DNA of 52,095 bases from CAZTPJ01 sp964614515 (GTDB lineage Bacteria; Planctomycetota; Phycisphaerae; Phycisphaerales; UBA1924): positions 1 through 52,095 of the forward strand of contig CAZTPJ010000021.1 in NCBI GenBank assembly GCA_964614515.1, read 5' to 3'. The position numbers and the translations under genes are program-made. The notes beneath the pieces are model-generated. The model saw only the letters and a program-made list of their open reading frames with translations, searched no databases and was not told the DNA's origin. Position 1 is the first letter of the stretch, and every line of letters starts with the position of its first letter. This document shows, one piece after another, positions 44,266 through 52,095 of the stretch.

Positions 44266-46740
44266 TCAGTCGCCTTGGACGGGCGGGGGTTCCTGCTGCT
44301 TTGGCGCGGAGTCGGGAAGGAGTTTGTCGCGCTGGATGTCGAGTCGCTGGAGGTCAGATTCATTGACCGCGTCGGCGTCCTCGACGTTGTTCACGATGAC
44401 GGGCGTGATGAACACGATCAGTTCGGTCTCTTCGTCGGCCGTCTCGGTGGAGCGGAAGAGGATGTTGAGGATCGGTATGTCGCCGAGGATGGGAACCTTG
44501 CGGACGATCTGCGACTGTTCACGGCGAAGAATGCCGGAGATGACGACGGTGCGCCCGTTCTGGACGATGACCTGCGTAGTGGTTTCGCGTCGATTGACGA
44601 TGAAGCCGCCAAAGAGGGTCTGGCCGGGGACGATCGCGGCAAGTTGGAGATTGACGCGAAGATCGACATCGCCGTTGACGGTGATGCGCGGGCGGGCGCG
44701 AAGTTGAATGCCCACGGCCCGGTAGTCAAAGGAGTTGATGATGTTGCCCGTGTCGGTGGACTGCGAGTCGGTGACGAAGGGGATGTCCTGCCCGTCGAAG
44801 AACTCGGCCTCTTGATTGTCGCCGGTGAAGATGCGCGGTTCGGAGAGTACGTTGATCGCCGCGTTTTGGGCGAGCGCCTGGAGAACGACGTTCACGCCGG
44901 TCTCAACGTTGAGGATCGACGTGTCGAACATCTGGCCGAAGATGTTGCTCTCGGTCGCGTTGGCGTTGGCGCCGATGCTCAGCGCGTTGTCGGGATTCGA
45001 GGTATTGATCGGCTGACTCGACCAGCGCAGGCCCAGCGCGGTGGCGTCATCGCGCGAGACTTCCACGACCACGGCCTTGAGCAGCACCTGCCGCCCGGGC
45101 TTGTCGAGCGCGTTGATGAGTTCAACCAGCGCGTTGCGATATTCCGGCGGCGAGAGCACCATCACCGCGTTCTGACGCCAGACAGGAACGATGCGGATGC
45201 GACCGACAAGGTTTGACGCGCCCGAGGAATCCGTCGGCGGTCGCGACCGCTGCCACCAGAAGGCGATCATGTTCGCCGGCGTCGCCTGCTGCTGATCCCC
45301 GGCCTGCTGGTCCTGCGCGAAGGGTGAAACACCTGCGGCCGAGGTCGAGAGGCCGGATTCTGAACGGCGAATCTGCGCCAGCGTGCCATCCTGCGCGAGC
45401 AATGTGTTGAGTTGTTCGGAAAGATCTTCGGATGAAGCGTGCTTGAGTTCGATGATGGTGGGCAGACCGATGGACTGCGGTCGATCGAGGTCTTCGATGA
45501 TCTTGTCGATCACGCTGAGGTGATCGGGCGAACGCGCGACGACGATGATGCGGCCCGCTTCAGGAATCGCCTGGAACGAGAACTGCCCGGCGAGGCGATT
45601 GGCCTGTGATGAGCCGGTGCGCCCCGCCGCCTGGCCGCCGCCGCCGCCGCCGGTTGTGGCCGTGCCGCGTCCGAAGAGACCTTCGAGCGCATCGCGCACC
45701 TTGATGGGGTCGCTGTTGACGAGGTCATAGGTTTTTGGAATCAGGAGTTCTTCAGGCAGCGGGACATCCCAGAAGTCTTCGATCTGTCGGCGGATGTCGG
45801 CGATGACGGAGGGTTCTGCGCCGACGGTCACGGAGTTCTGCTGTGTGTTGGCGGTGACGCGAAGGCTCTCGGTGGGTTGCGCGGTTCCGGGCGCTGTGCC
45901 TCCCTGCTGGCCGCCTTGCTGTCCGCCGCCGCCGAAGAGTTGCTGGAGTCGCTGGTTCTGGCCACCGCCGCCACCGCCCTGCTGACCGCCGCGCTGCTGG
46001 CCCTGCGCCCCGGTACGCCGGGCGTCCGCGGAGTACAACTCTTCGATGTTCGTTTTGATCTGCTCGGCGTCGGCGTAGCGAAGACGGAAGGTCTCGGTGA
46101 TGACTGAGCCGGGCTTGGGCCGATCGAGGGATGTGATGAGTGTTTCCATGCGCTTGAGCAGCGCGATGTTGCCCATGATGACGATCTGATTTGACTGCAC
46201 GTCGATGGTCATCTTCGCGTACTTGGGCACATCATCCTTGAGTACGTTGCCAAGCGTTTCGGCGGATGAATACTCCAGCGCAAAGACCTTCTGCGCGATC
46301 GTGCCGAGGTCTGGCCGGCGCAGGACGCTGGTCCCCGGCCCGATCACCGGAACATCCTGCCGATCGATCTCGGTGATGTCGCGGAGCGTGATGATGTTTT
46401 CGGTCTCGACAACGGCGATGCCGTTCTGCTGGAGCGCGAGGAAGACCAGGTCCAGCGCCTGTTCACGCGGGATGGGCGTGTCGTTGAGGACGGTGATCGA
46501 CCGCGTGAGCACGTCGGGCTGGGGAATCACGACTTTGCCGGTCGCTTCGGCGATGAAGGGGATGATCTGTTCAACGCGAACGTTGCGAAAGGCCAGCGGG
46601 CGCGGTTCGCCGTTGACGATGCGCCGCCCGAGGGCGTCGGTGGCGGGTTGGCCTTCGGCGGGGGCTTGCGCGAGTGACGCGGCAGCGCCGGCGGCGAGGA
46701 AGAGGGTGAGAGCGGCGAGGCGTGCGGTGTAAGGCTTCAT
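44266..46740 (-). CDS. gspD: Type II secretion outer-membrane secretin
   Basis: An 824-residue protein with signal peptide (MKPYTARLAALTLFLAAGAA), then N-domains (ENIITLRDITEIDRQ, VFALEYSSAETLGNVLKDD near 155, and KHASSEDLSEQLNTLLAQ near 445), separated by Gln/Gly-rich low-complexity loops (GGQQGGGGGGQNQ, GGGGQQGGQQGG), and a C-terminal secretin pore with VPILGDIPILNILFRS near 780, the usual signature. It forms the ring through which folded proteins leave. It overlaps its upstream neighbour by ATGA. The Gln/Gly inserts are longer than usual. Confidence 0.93.
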   Translation of the reverse strand: MKPYTARLAALTLFLAAGAAASLAQAPAEGQPATDALGRRIVNGEPRPLAFRNVRVEQIIPFIAEATGKVVIPQPDVLTRSITVLNDTPIPREQALDLVFLALQQNGIAVVETENIITLRDITEIDRQDVPVIGPGTSVLRRPDLGTIAQKVFALEYSSAETLGNVLKDDVPKYAKMTIDVQSNQIVIMGNIALLKRMETLITSLDRPKPGSVITETFRLRYADAEQIKTNIEELYSADARRTGAQGQQRGGQQGGGGGGQNQRLQQLFGGGGQQGGQQGGTAPGTAQPTESLRVTANTQQNSVTVGAEPSVIADIRRQIEDFWDVPLPEELLIPKTYDLVNSDPIKVRDALEGLFGRGTATTGGGGGGQAAGRTGSSQANRLAGQFSFQAIPEAGRIIVVARSPDHLSVIDKIIEDLDRPQSIGLPTIIELKHASSEDLSEQLNTLLAQDGTLAQIRRSESGLSTSAAGVSPFAQDQQAGDQQQATPANMIAFWWQRSRPPTDSSGASNLVGRIRIVPVWRQNAVMVLSPPEYRNALVELINALDKPGRQVLLKAVVVEVSRDDATALGLRWSSQPINTSNPDNALSIGANANATESNIFGQMFDTSILNVETGVNVVLQALAQNAAINVLSEPRIFTGDNQEAEFFDGQDIPFVTDSQSTDTGNIINSFDYRAVGIQLRARPRITVNGDVDLRVNLQLAAIVPGQTLFGGFIVNRRETTTQVIVQNGRTVVISGILRREQSQIVRKVPILGDIPILNILFRSTETADEETELIVFITPVIVNNVEDADAVNESDLQRLDIQRDKLLPDSAPKQQEPPPVQGD

Positions 46741-47453
46741 GGCTGTTCCTGCGTGGGCGAATCGGGCTGGCCGTTGGGTGTCACATCGGCCGGAGGCGGC
46801 GCCTCGGCGGAGGTCGTGGGTGTGGTTGGCTCGTCGGTGGGCGCGTCTGTTGTAGTGGCGGGTTCATCCTGCGCGAGCGAGTTTTCCGCGGATGCTTCGG
46901 AAGGCGCTGGCGCTTCAGGGGGGGGCGTGCGCTCTTCCTTCCAGACGACTTGATCGCGATCAAAGAGCGAGACGGTGAACTCGACGCCTTGCCACTCGAC
47001 GACGGCGTTCCACGGCGCTTCGACGCGAATCACGCGCAGCGTGCCATCCTTCTCGCCGCCGGCGTCGAGCCTGCGTCCATCGGAAAACCAGGCCGTGTCA
47101 TGGATCAAGGCGATCAGCGCGGGTCCGCCGTAGCGCGAGGGCGGGGGCGGCGTGGTCGGGCCGGTGGGCCTGGGCAGATCTGGAGGGGGGGGGATCGGCG
47201 GCGAGGGGACGAAGAAGAGGCTGCGTCCGTCAAACTGCGCGAGGTACGCGGCATACTTTTCGGACAACTCCGGCCCGCCCGACCCCGCGCCCGCGGGCAC
47301 GACAGGCTCAGGAGCCCGAACCGCGAAAATCAACCCCGGAAGCCACACGACGAGCGCCACGATGCCCAGCGCCACGGCCACAATGGCGCACCGGGCCGGT
47401 ACGCCGAGATTCGCGACAAACGCCCTGGTTGATTGTCCCGCGTGCGTGGTCAT
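46737..47453 (-). CDS. GspC-like inner-membrane protein, Pro-rich
   Basis: A 238-residue protein from ATG 47451-47453 (MTTHAGQSTRAFVANLGVPA) with one membrane helix near residues 22-45 (CAIVAVALGIVALVVWLPG). The periplasmic part has a Pro-rich linker (SPPIPPPPDLPRP), a small domain (LIALIHDTAWFSDGRRL, homology-region-like) and a Pro/Thr/Glu-rich disordered tail. The position between gspM-like and gspD, and the topology, fit GspC, which links the inner-membrane platform to the secretin. Similarity is not strong, so PilP-like is also possible. Overlaps on both sides are ATGA. Confidence 0.6.
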   Translation of the reverse strand: MTTHAGQSTRAFVANLGVPARCAIVAVALGIVALVVWLPGLIFAVRAPEPVVPAGAGSGGPELSEKYAAYLAQFDGRSLFFVPSPPIPPPPDLPRPTGPTTPPPPSRYGGPALIALIHDTAWFSDGRRLDAGGEKDGTLRVIRVEAPWNAVVEWQGVEFTVSLFDRDQVVWKEERTPPPEAPAPSEASAENSLAQDEPATTTDAPTDEPTTPTTSAEAPPPADVTPNGQPDSPTQEQP

Positions 47454-48064
47454 CGTGCGCGCTCCCGCTTGGACAGGAGCCACGCCTCGATGGAGAGGTT
47501 GGCACGAACGCTGCGGCCGGAGGATCGACCGCGATCGCCATCGGCGGACTTTCGCAGTTGCACACGTGAGACGGCGGCGACGACGTCGGATTGTTCGAGA
47601 TCGGCGATGAGGCCGGCGATTTGTTCGGGCGTGGCGTCGAACTGCACGTCGATGATGAGTCGATCAATACGCTGGTCCGAGGCGATGGCCTTGTCGATGG
47701 GTCCCTGGCCGAGGGGCGCGCGGCGCGTGGTTTGCGTGCGATCGCGCACATCGTGTTTGGTGAAGACCTGTTCGATGACGCGGTTGAGGTCTTCGGATCG
47801 TGCGCGTTCCTCGCCGGGGAAGGCGACGCGCCCGAACTGTCGCAGGCCGAGTTCGATCGCCTGGCGCTCCTGCTGGCGGACTTCCTCATCGCGTTCGAAC
47901 GCGGCGAGGCGCGCCTGGGCGACGTCGGCGCCGCCCTTCCATGCGTTGTACGTGTCAATCGCCGGCTCGATCGCGACGAAATATGCCGCGATGGCGATGG
48001 CCCCGAGCAACGCCCACGTGAGCGCCCGAGGCCAGGACTTGATTCTGTCGATCACTGACGTCAT
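47450..48064 (-). CDS. gspM: GspM-like type II secretion protein
   Basis: A 204-residue protein with an N-terminal anchor (ALTWALLGAIAIAAYFVAIE, residues 14-33) followed by a coiled coil (ARLAAFERDEEVRQQERQAI) and a ferredoxin-like domain (LIIDVQFDATPEQIAGLIAD). This is the GspM/PilO layout. It lies eight bases after the GspL-like gene and overlaps the GspC-like gene by ATGA. Together with GspL it holds the ATPase to the membrane. Confidence 0.75.
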   Translation of the reverse strand: MTSVIDRIKSWPRALTWALLGAIAIAAYFVAIEPAIDTYNAWKGGADVAQARLAAFERDEEVRQQERQAIELGLRQFGRVAFPGEERARSEDLNRVIEQVFTKHDVRDRTQTTRRAPLGQGPIDKAIASDQRIDRLIIDVQFDATPEQIAGLIADLEQSDVVAAVSRVQLRKSADGDRGRSSGRSVRANLSIEAWLLSKRERAR

Positions 48065-48072
48065 GGTGTGTC

Positions 48073-49779
48073 TCAGCGCGTGGCGTCCATCCGCGCACGA
48101 AGTTTGCTGACTTCCTCTTCCAGCCGCGTCTGCACCGCGGCCTCAAGCGTTCGATTATTTCGCAGAAACGTGTTGCGTGTGACCCATTCGCGCATGGCCG
48201 TGTTGCGCTCCATCGTGTTGATCGTTTCGTCATCCAGCGGTGGCGGTGGTTCGCCGGGGGTTGACAAGCGCGGCGCACGCGGTTCCGGCTCGGCCTGGCG
48301 GGATGTCGAAGGCGCGGATGAGCCAATCGGCCGACGCGATGACGAGCCGCGATCGCTCGATGCACGATCGCCAGACTCGCGGTACTCGCGATTCGATGCG
48401 CCCTCGCCATACAGCCGCACGGCCAGCGGACGTTCCGCGTAATCCTCCGTCGGCTTGACGGTGGTGTGCGGCCCGACGACGCCCGCGGAAAGCACAAAGT
48501 CGGCCCGCTCGCCGGTGGACTCCACGCGATCAATGCGAAGATCACGGAACAGGCCGGTCGAGTTGAGCGACTGTTGCAGCGCGTTGAGCAATTCGGTCGA
48601 TTCGGCCGAGCCTTCGATCGACATGCCCTGATCCGGCGCCAGCCTGAGCGAGGTGAGCGTGACGCCCACGGGCGTGGCGGCCGCGATGTCGGCCATGAGT
48701 TTGCTCATGGGCCAGCGCGACTGTTGAAGTTGTGAGTAGAGCGCGGCGTCGCGTGCGAGTTGGTCGCGCTTGTCGCGCTGTTCCTCAACACCGCGAGCCT
48801 TGTCGACGAGAATCAGATTCCGGGCATAGGCGATGCCGAGGGGCGACGCGACGAGAAGCACGAGGCCAAGCACGGCCGCGGCCCAGGCGTTGCGCGACAC
48901 GGACAACCACGCGGTGGTGGCCTCGACGAGCGAAGCGCGCTGCCGCGGCTCCTTTGCATGAAGGGTGGTCCAGACCCGCGTGAAGTCATCGCCCACGGCG
49001 GCGAGCGCGGCGCCGAGAGCCAGGCCAAAACTCGCCATCCACTTGGCGTCGGTCGATGCCCCGCCGAGACGCGCGGCGAGCGAGGGGGGGGGGTCCATCC
49101 ACATGCCGGCGCTGAGTCGCACGTCGTCGTTCGGTGCGGCGTCGACGGATTCCTGCGCCTCGGAAAGGGCGTCGGCGATGGTCGAACGCCAGTTCGCGTC
49201 AGGAGATTCGATGAGGACTCGCGCGGCGGCACGCTTGGCGCCGATGGCCAGCACGGCGATGCCGCCGGAGGCATCATCGGCGAGAATGGCCGCGCGGGCG
49301 CCAGGCCCCGCGAGCGTAGCCAGCGCGGCAATCGGCGTCGTCCACAACTCGGGGCATCTCGACTGAAGCGCGCCCGGCTCATCACGCGCCACCCACCCCG
49401 TCACCAGCGCGAAACTCACGCCATCGCCCGACGCGGGAAGGATCCCCGCCGCGCGGCGATGCGGCGGAACGGATTCAGGAAGTTCGGCTTCCGCGAGGAG
49501 ATGCAGCGCGGCCGCGCGTTCGGGGTCGGCCGAGGGTGGCATCGGCACACATCGCGCGAGAGTCTGCGCGATGGGCGCGATGCGGATGAGGCGTTCGGCG
49601 CGGTGGGTCTTGAGCCACGCCTCCAGTTCCGAACTCGCGCTCGAGTCAAACGTCTTCGCGTCGACGATGGTCGGTTTCGGCGCGGCATCCACGATCACGG
49701 CGGCCCATGTACGGCCCTGCTCATACAGCGCCGCGACGCGCGAGACCCTCGGGGAACCGTTGTGACGTTGGCCGTTCAT
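48073..49779 (-). CDS. gspL: GspL/PilM-N-like type II secretion protein
   Basis: A 568-residue protein. The first 270 residues are an actin-like cytoplasmic domain without its own motifs being clear (AAILADDASGGIAVLAIG). A membrane helix lies near 320-340 (AWAAAVLGLVLLVASPLGIA), then a coiled coil and a ferredoxin-like periplasmic part (VTLTSLRLAPDQGMSIEGSA near 395). The C-terminus is a long Ser/Arg/Pro-rich tail ending with a charged helix. This is the fused PilM-PilN layout of GspL. It starts within an ATGA overlap with gspK. A 10-base G run encodes PPP at 49084. Confidence 0.8.
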   Translation of the reverse strand: MNGQRHNGSPRVSRVAALYEQGRTWAAVIVDAAPKPTIVDAKTFDSSASSELEAWLKTHRAERLIRIAPIAQTLARCVPMPPSADPERAAALHLLAEAELPESVPPHRRAAGILPASGDGVSFALVTGWVARDEPGALQSRCPELWTTPIAALATLAGPGARAAILADDASGGIAVLAIGAKRAAARVLIESPDANWRSTIADALSEAQESVDAAPNDDVRLSAGMWMDPPPSLAARLGGASTDAKWMASFGLALGAALAAVGDDFTRVWTTLHAKEPRQRASLVEATTAWLSVSRNAWAAAVLGLVLLVASPLGIAYARNLILVDKARGVEEQRDKRDQLARDAALYSQLQQSRWPMSKLMADIAAATPVGVTLTSLRLAPDQGMSIEGSAESTELLNALQQSLNSTGLFRDLRIDRVESTGERADFVLSAGVVGPHTTVKPTEDYAERPLAVRLYGEGASNREYRESGDRASSDRGSSSRRPIGSSAPSTSRQAEPEPRAPRLSTPGEPPPPLDDETINTMERNTAMREWVTRNTFLRNNRTLEAAVQTRLEEEVSKLRARMDATR

Positions 49780-51092
49780 CGAACGCGAATCTCCAGAATG
49801 GACGCCGGCAAGGTAGAACGATCAATGACGGCGTGGATTTCAACTTCGTATCCGGTTCGCGAATCCACGCCGCGGGATGTGGCGACATAGACGTTGGATC
49901 GAACGTCAAAGATGTTCAGCAGCGCGGCGAGTTGGTTCTGGCTCATGGAGGGCACATCGAGCAGGTCGGCCATGGAAAGGAAGCCCGTGGCGCGGGCGTC
50001 GCGCTCGGCGATGATCGCGTCGGAGATGGATGGGTCAAGCCCGGCGATGTATTCGAACACCTCGGCATCGCAGGTGTTGATGTTGATCTTGCCCGGACCG
50101 GACGAAGCCGTGGGATCTTCCACCGTCGTTTCATCGAGCAGGAGGGCGAGTTGCTCGCGCGAGAGTCCCTGGGCGCGCTGGTCGATGCGCTGGCCTGTGG
50201 TGGGGTCGCGGAGGTTGTTGAGCGCGGTTGTGACGAAATCGCGAAGCGACGTGATGCCGGTGTCAACATATGTGAGGATCACGTCGGCCTGCTGCGATGT
50301 CACGCCCACGCGAGCCACCAGTTCCGTCGCATCCGTCGCGCGAAGGTCGAGTTTCGCCAGGCCCGACGCCGCAAGCCCTCCACCCCGAGAGTCCGCCGTG
50401 ATCAACGCCGACCACTCCGCGTCAAGCACGCCATCGCGATTGTCCGGGGGCCATGACGCATCCCCATCATCCTCTTCGGGATCAAGGATGCCGTTGAGGT
50501 TCCAGTCCTCCCCGCGAACATAAAACGGATCCACGCCAAGGACCAGTTCGAGTTCCGCCAATGTGCGAAATGGCGCGTTGCGAGGTTCATAGGGGTATGG
50601 CAGCATCGCGTATTGCCCGGCCTCCGCGCCAAGCGGATTCGTGTCCTCATCCGCGTCGATCCAATCAAGGATGGCGTCGGCGATGTCTTCCGTCATGTAC
50701 GGCAGAAGGAGCAGGCCCTCGGCCGTCATCGTGTTGATGTTGATCTTCGCATGGGCATCCGCGGGGCCGAGGACGGGTCCGCTGGGCGATTCGTGGAGAA
50801 TCCGATACCACGCGCCGTCGAGGCGTGCCTCGGCGACTTCGGCCATGGCATCCTGCACGCGATACGCATCGGCGATGTCCGCGGCCTGGGTCTCAAACTC
50901 CAGGCGTGCGATGATCGCTTCGATGCCGCCGCGCGCGGCCCAGTATGCCCGCGTCCGCGCAAACGCCTCGCGACCCGCCGCCGCCTGCTGAAACGAGGTC
51001 CACTGAATGCTCACGATAAGCACGGCCGCGATCGCCACCACCCACAGCACGAGCAGCGTCGCAAACGCACGGCGTGACGAGGCGTGCATCAT
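49776..51092 (-). CDS. gspK: Type II secretion minor pseudopilin GspK
   Basis: A 438-residue protein. The N-terminus (MMHASSRRAFATLLVLWVVA) is a prepilin-like helix, then GREAFARTRAYWAARGGIEA as in GspK. Two AKININTMTAEG and GKININTCDAEV segments, with adjacent helix-hairpin-helix-like regions, are the SAM-like domain signature of the family. It caps the pseudopilus tip with GspI and GspJ. It overlaps gspJ by ATGA and gspL by ATGA. Size is larger than the usual 330, mostly in the middle domain. Confidence 0.9.
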   Translation of the reverse strand: MMHASSRRAFATLLVLWVVAIAAVLIVSIQWTSFQQAAAGREAFARTRAYWAARGGIEAIIARLEFETQAADIADAYRVQDAMAEVAEARLDGAWYRILHESPSGPVLGPADAHAKININTMTAEGLLLLPYMTEDIADAILDWIDADEDTNPLGAEAGQYAMLPYPYEPRNAPFRTLAELELVLGVDPFYVRGEDWNLNGILDPEEDDGDASWPPDNRDGVLDAEWSALITADSRGGGLAASGLAKLDLRATDATELVARVGVTSQQADVILTYVDTGITSLRDFVTTALNNLRDPTTGQRIDQRAQGLSREQLALLLDETTVEDPTASSGPGKININTCDAEVFEYIAGLDPSISDAIIAERDARATGFLSMADLLDVPSMSQNQLAALLNIFDVRSNVYVATSRGVDSRTGYEVEIHAVIDRSTLPASILEIRVR

Positions 51093-52060
51093 GGCGCACC
51101 TCCCGGCCGGGCGGGCTGCGCGGGGTTTGTCGGTTGACCACCGCCGCCGGGGCCGATCACTGTTGGTGGGCGTTGTCCCCCCCCTCCGCCGCCGCCGCCC
51201 CCTCCGCCGCCGCCGCCTGTCGGGGGAGTTGCGGGCGTTGTCGGTGTCGTGGGCGGTGTTGACTCGGGCGCTTCGTCGGTGTCTTCTTCGACGATGATGA
51301 TGGGCAGCGGCGCGCGATCGATGGCGACGACGCGACGGGCGGTGACGAAGCGTCGAGAGTTGTCATCACGCGCGACGACGGTGATGCGCAGGCCGTGGGG
51401 CAGGCCGTCGGAATCTGAATCCCACGTCGGCCACCAGACCTCGCCATCGCAGGCTTCGACTTTGAGTGAGACGATGCCGTCGATGATGGGCATGGCGATG
51501 CCGCCGCCATCCTGCACACGGTCCATGGCGATGTCGATGCGTCGCCAGAGCGTGTCGGGGCGGTCGATGGTGGCGCCGAGGCGATACTGTGCTTCGTAGT
51601 CCGCGCCTTCGGGGACGTCATCCTGGCTGCGAATCGGGCGCAGCGACCGCGTGAGCAGGAGCAGTTCGCTGCGCGGATTGTCGGAGTCGCCGCCGTCGAT
51701 GACGAGCACGCGCGTGAAGAGCAGATCCGAATCGCGGATGACGGAGATCGCGTCGAGGGCGATGCGCGTGGCGGCCGTGTCGGCGCGGGAGAACGCCAGT
51801 TCGCGCGAGGCGGAGGCTTCGCGTGCGCGGGACATCTGCGTGAGGACGACGGTGGTTCCGCCGCCGAGCATCGCCAGCAGCACGCCGGCCAGGACGAGTT
51901 CGGCGAGTGTGAAGGCACGTCGGGGCTTTGGCCTGGTGAAGCGGGGCCGGGGTGATGACACGCGGCGCGAAGACATCGAAGTCGAAGCGACTTCGATGGC
52001 ACGGGGGACTTGAGACATCGAAGTCGAAGCGACTTCGATGGCACGGGGGACTTGAGGCAT
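51089..52060 (-). CDS. gspJ: GspJ-like pseudopilin with repeat-encoded N-terminus
   Basis: A prepilin with RRAFTLAELVLAGVLLAMLG, whose cut site and Glu5 are clear, then a globular domain (SVIRDSDLLFTRVLVIDGG, GDYEAQYRL-like) and a C-terminal tail of 14 Gly followed by Pro-rich sequence. The start is not certain: in-frame ATGs at 52060, 52018 and 51976 are each supplied by a 42-nt tandem repeat, so the protein is 323, 309 or 295 residues; the shortest (MSSRRVSSPRPR) gives the most normal leader. It overlaps gspK by ATGA. The longest frame is listed, and the true start may be 51976. Confidence 0.8.
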   Translation of the reverse strand: MPQVPRAIEVASTSMSQVPRAIEVASTSMSSRRVSSPRPRFTRPKPRRAFTLAELVLAGVLLAMLGGGTTVVLTQMSRAREASASRELAFSRADTAATRIALDAISVIRDSDLLFTRVLVIDGGDSDNPRSELLLLTRSLRPIRSQDDVPEGADYEAQYRLGATIDRPDTLWRRIDIAMDRVQDGGGIAMPIIDGIVSLKVEACDGEVWWPTWDSDSDGLPHGLRITVVARDDNSRRFVTARRVVAIDRAPLPIIIVEEDTDEAPESTPPTTPTTPATPPTGGGGGGGGGGGGGGQRPPTVIGPGGGGQPTNPAQPARPGGAP

Positions 52061-52088
52061 CGAAGTCGAAGCGACTTCGATGGCACGG
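51974..52088. repeat. Three 42-nt tandem repeats with 11-bp hairpins
   Basis: Units begin at 51974, 52016 and 52058. Each has the perfect palindrome CATCGAAGTCG-AAG-CGACTTCGATG (11-bp stem, three-base loop) followed by GCACGGG and a short spacer. On the minus strand each palindrome ends with an ATG in frame with gspJ, and the period of 42 is a multiple of three, so the unit encodes the 14-residue peptide MSQVPRAIEVASTS. A related, diverged copy is at 31049-31130. The third unit is cut by the window end. Confidence 0.85.
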
Positions 52089-52095
52089 GAGAGGG

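Noticed and set aside
51974..52088. CRISPR array
   Set aside because: The whole 42-nt unit including the spacer is repeated, so there are no unique spacers, and no cas genes are near.

Overview
The window looks like a chromosomal segment from a high-G+C planctomycete, most likely a member of the Phycisphaerae. The reasons are two secreted proteins with tandem Cys-flanked 'GC-type' dockerin repeats (6729-7427 minus, 39006-39704 plus), many paralogue-poor Ala/Arg-rich proteins, and dense families of small palindromic intergenic repeats. This placement is inference from gene style; no rRNA is present. No phage, insertion sequence or CRISPR array was found.

Layout. 1-4334: an ABC ATPase running off the left edge, a large membrane protein with a GATase-like region upstream of it, a tiny membrane protein, and an unrecognised ORF. 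4335-7427: a REP-like repeat cluster, an unrecognised secreted protein, a two-hairpin terminator region and the first GC-dockerin protein. 7619-8506: folP. 8519-15988: a complete Opp/Dpp-type peptide importer read leftwards (binding protein, B, C, D, F), with odd extra regions in C and D. 16184-17854: a sodium:solute symporter. 17830-22626: a 1598-residue DUF4011/SF1 helicase/nuclease protein that may be defensive. 22728-23600: a pirin. 23779-29760: a six-gene exporter operon (Cys-rich protein, membrane fusion protein, ATPase, two FtsX-type permeases, Cys-containing lipoprotein) with a repeat hub between its two permease genes.

29791-35853: tRNA-Tyr, a MntA-HepT toxin-antitoxin pair, a SHOCT mini-ORF, manC, a small membrane protein, ruvA, a CapD-like nucleotide-sugar enzyme, a coiled-coil protein and dut. 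35947-38853: ftsK with an acidic tail. 39006-42704: the second GC-dockerin protein, an M48 membrane protease and a lipoprotein with a possible JAMM-type C-terminus. 42990-52060: a type II secretion operon read leftwards in the order J, K, L, M, C-like, D, then a lipoprotein, with most neighbours overlapping by the four bases ATGA.

The most unusual items are the six-gene exporter with thiol-rich proteins at both ends and its repeat hub, the 42-nt hairpin repeats that supply alternative start codons to gspJ, the helical insertion in the OppC-like permease, the lipoprotein/JAMM plus M48 pair, and a surplus of 8-10-base G or C runs that all lie inside genes.
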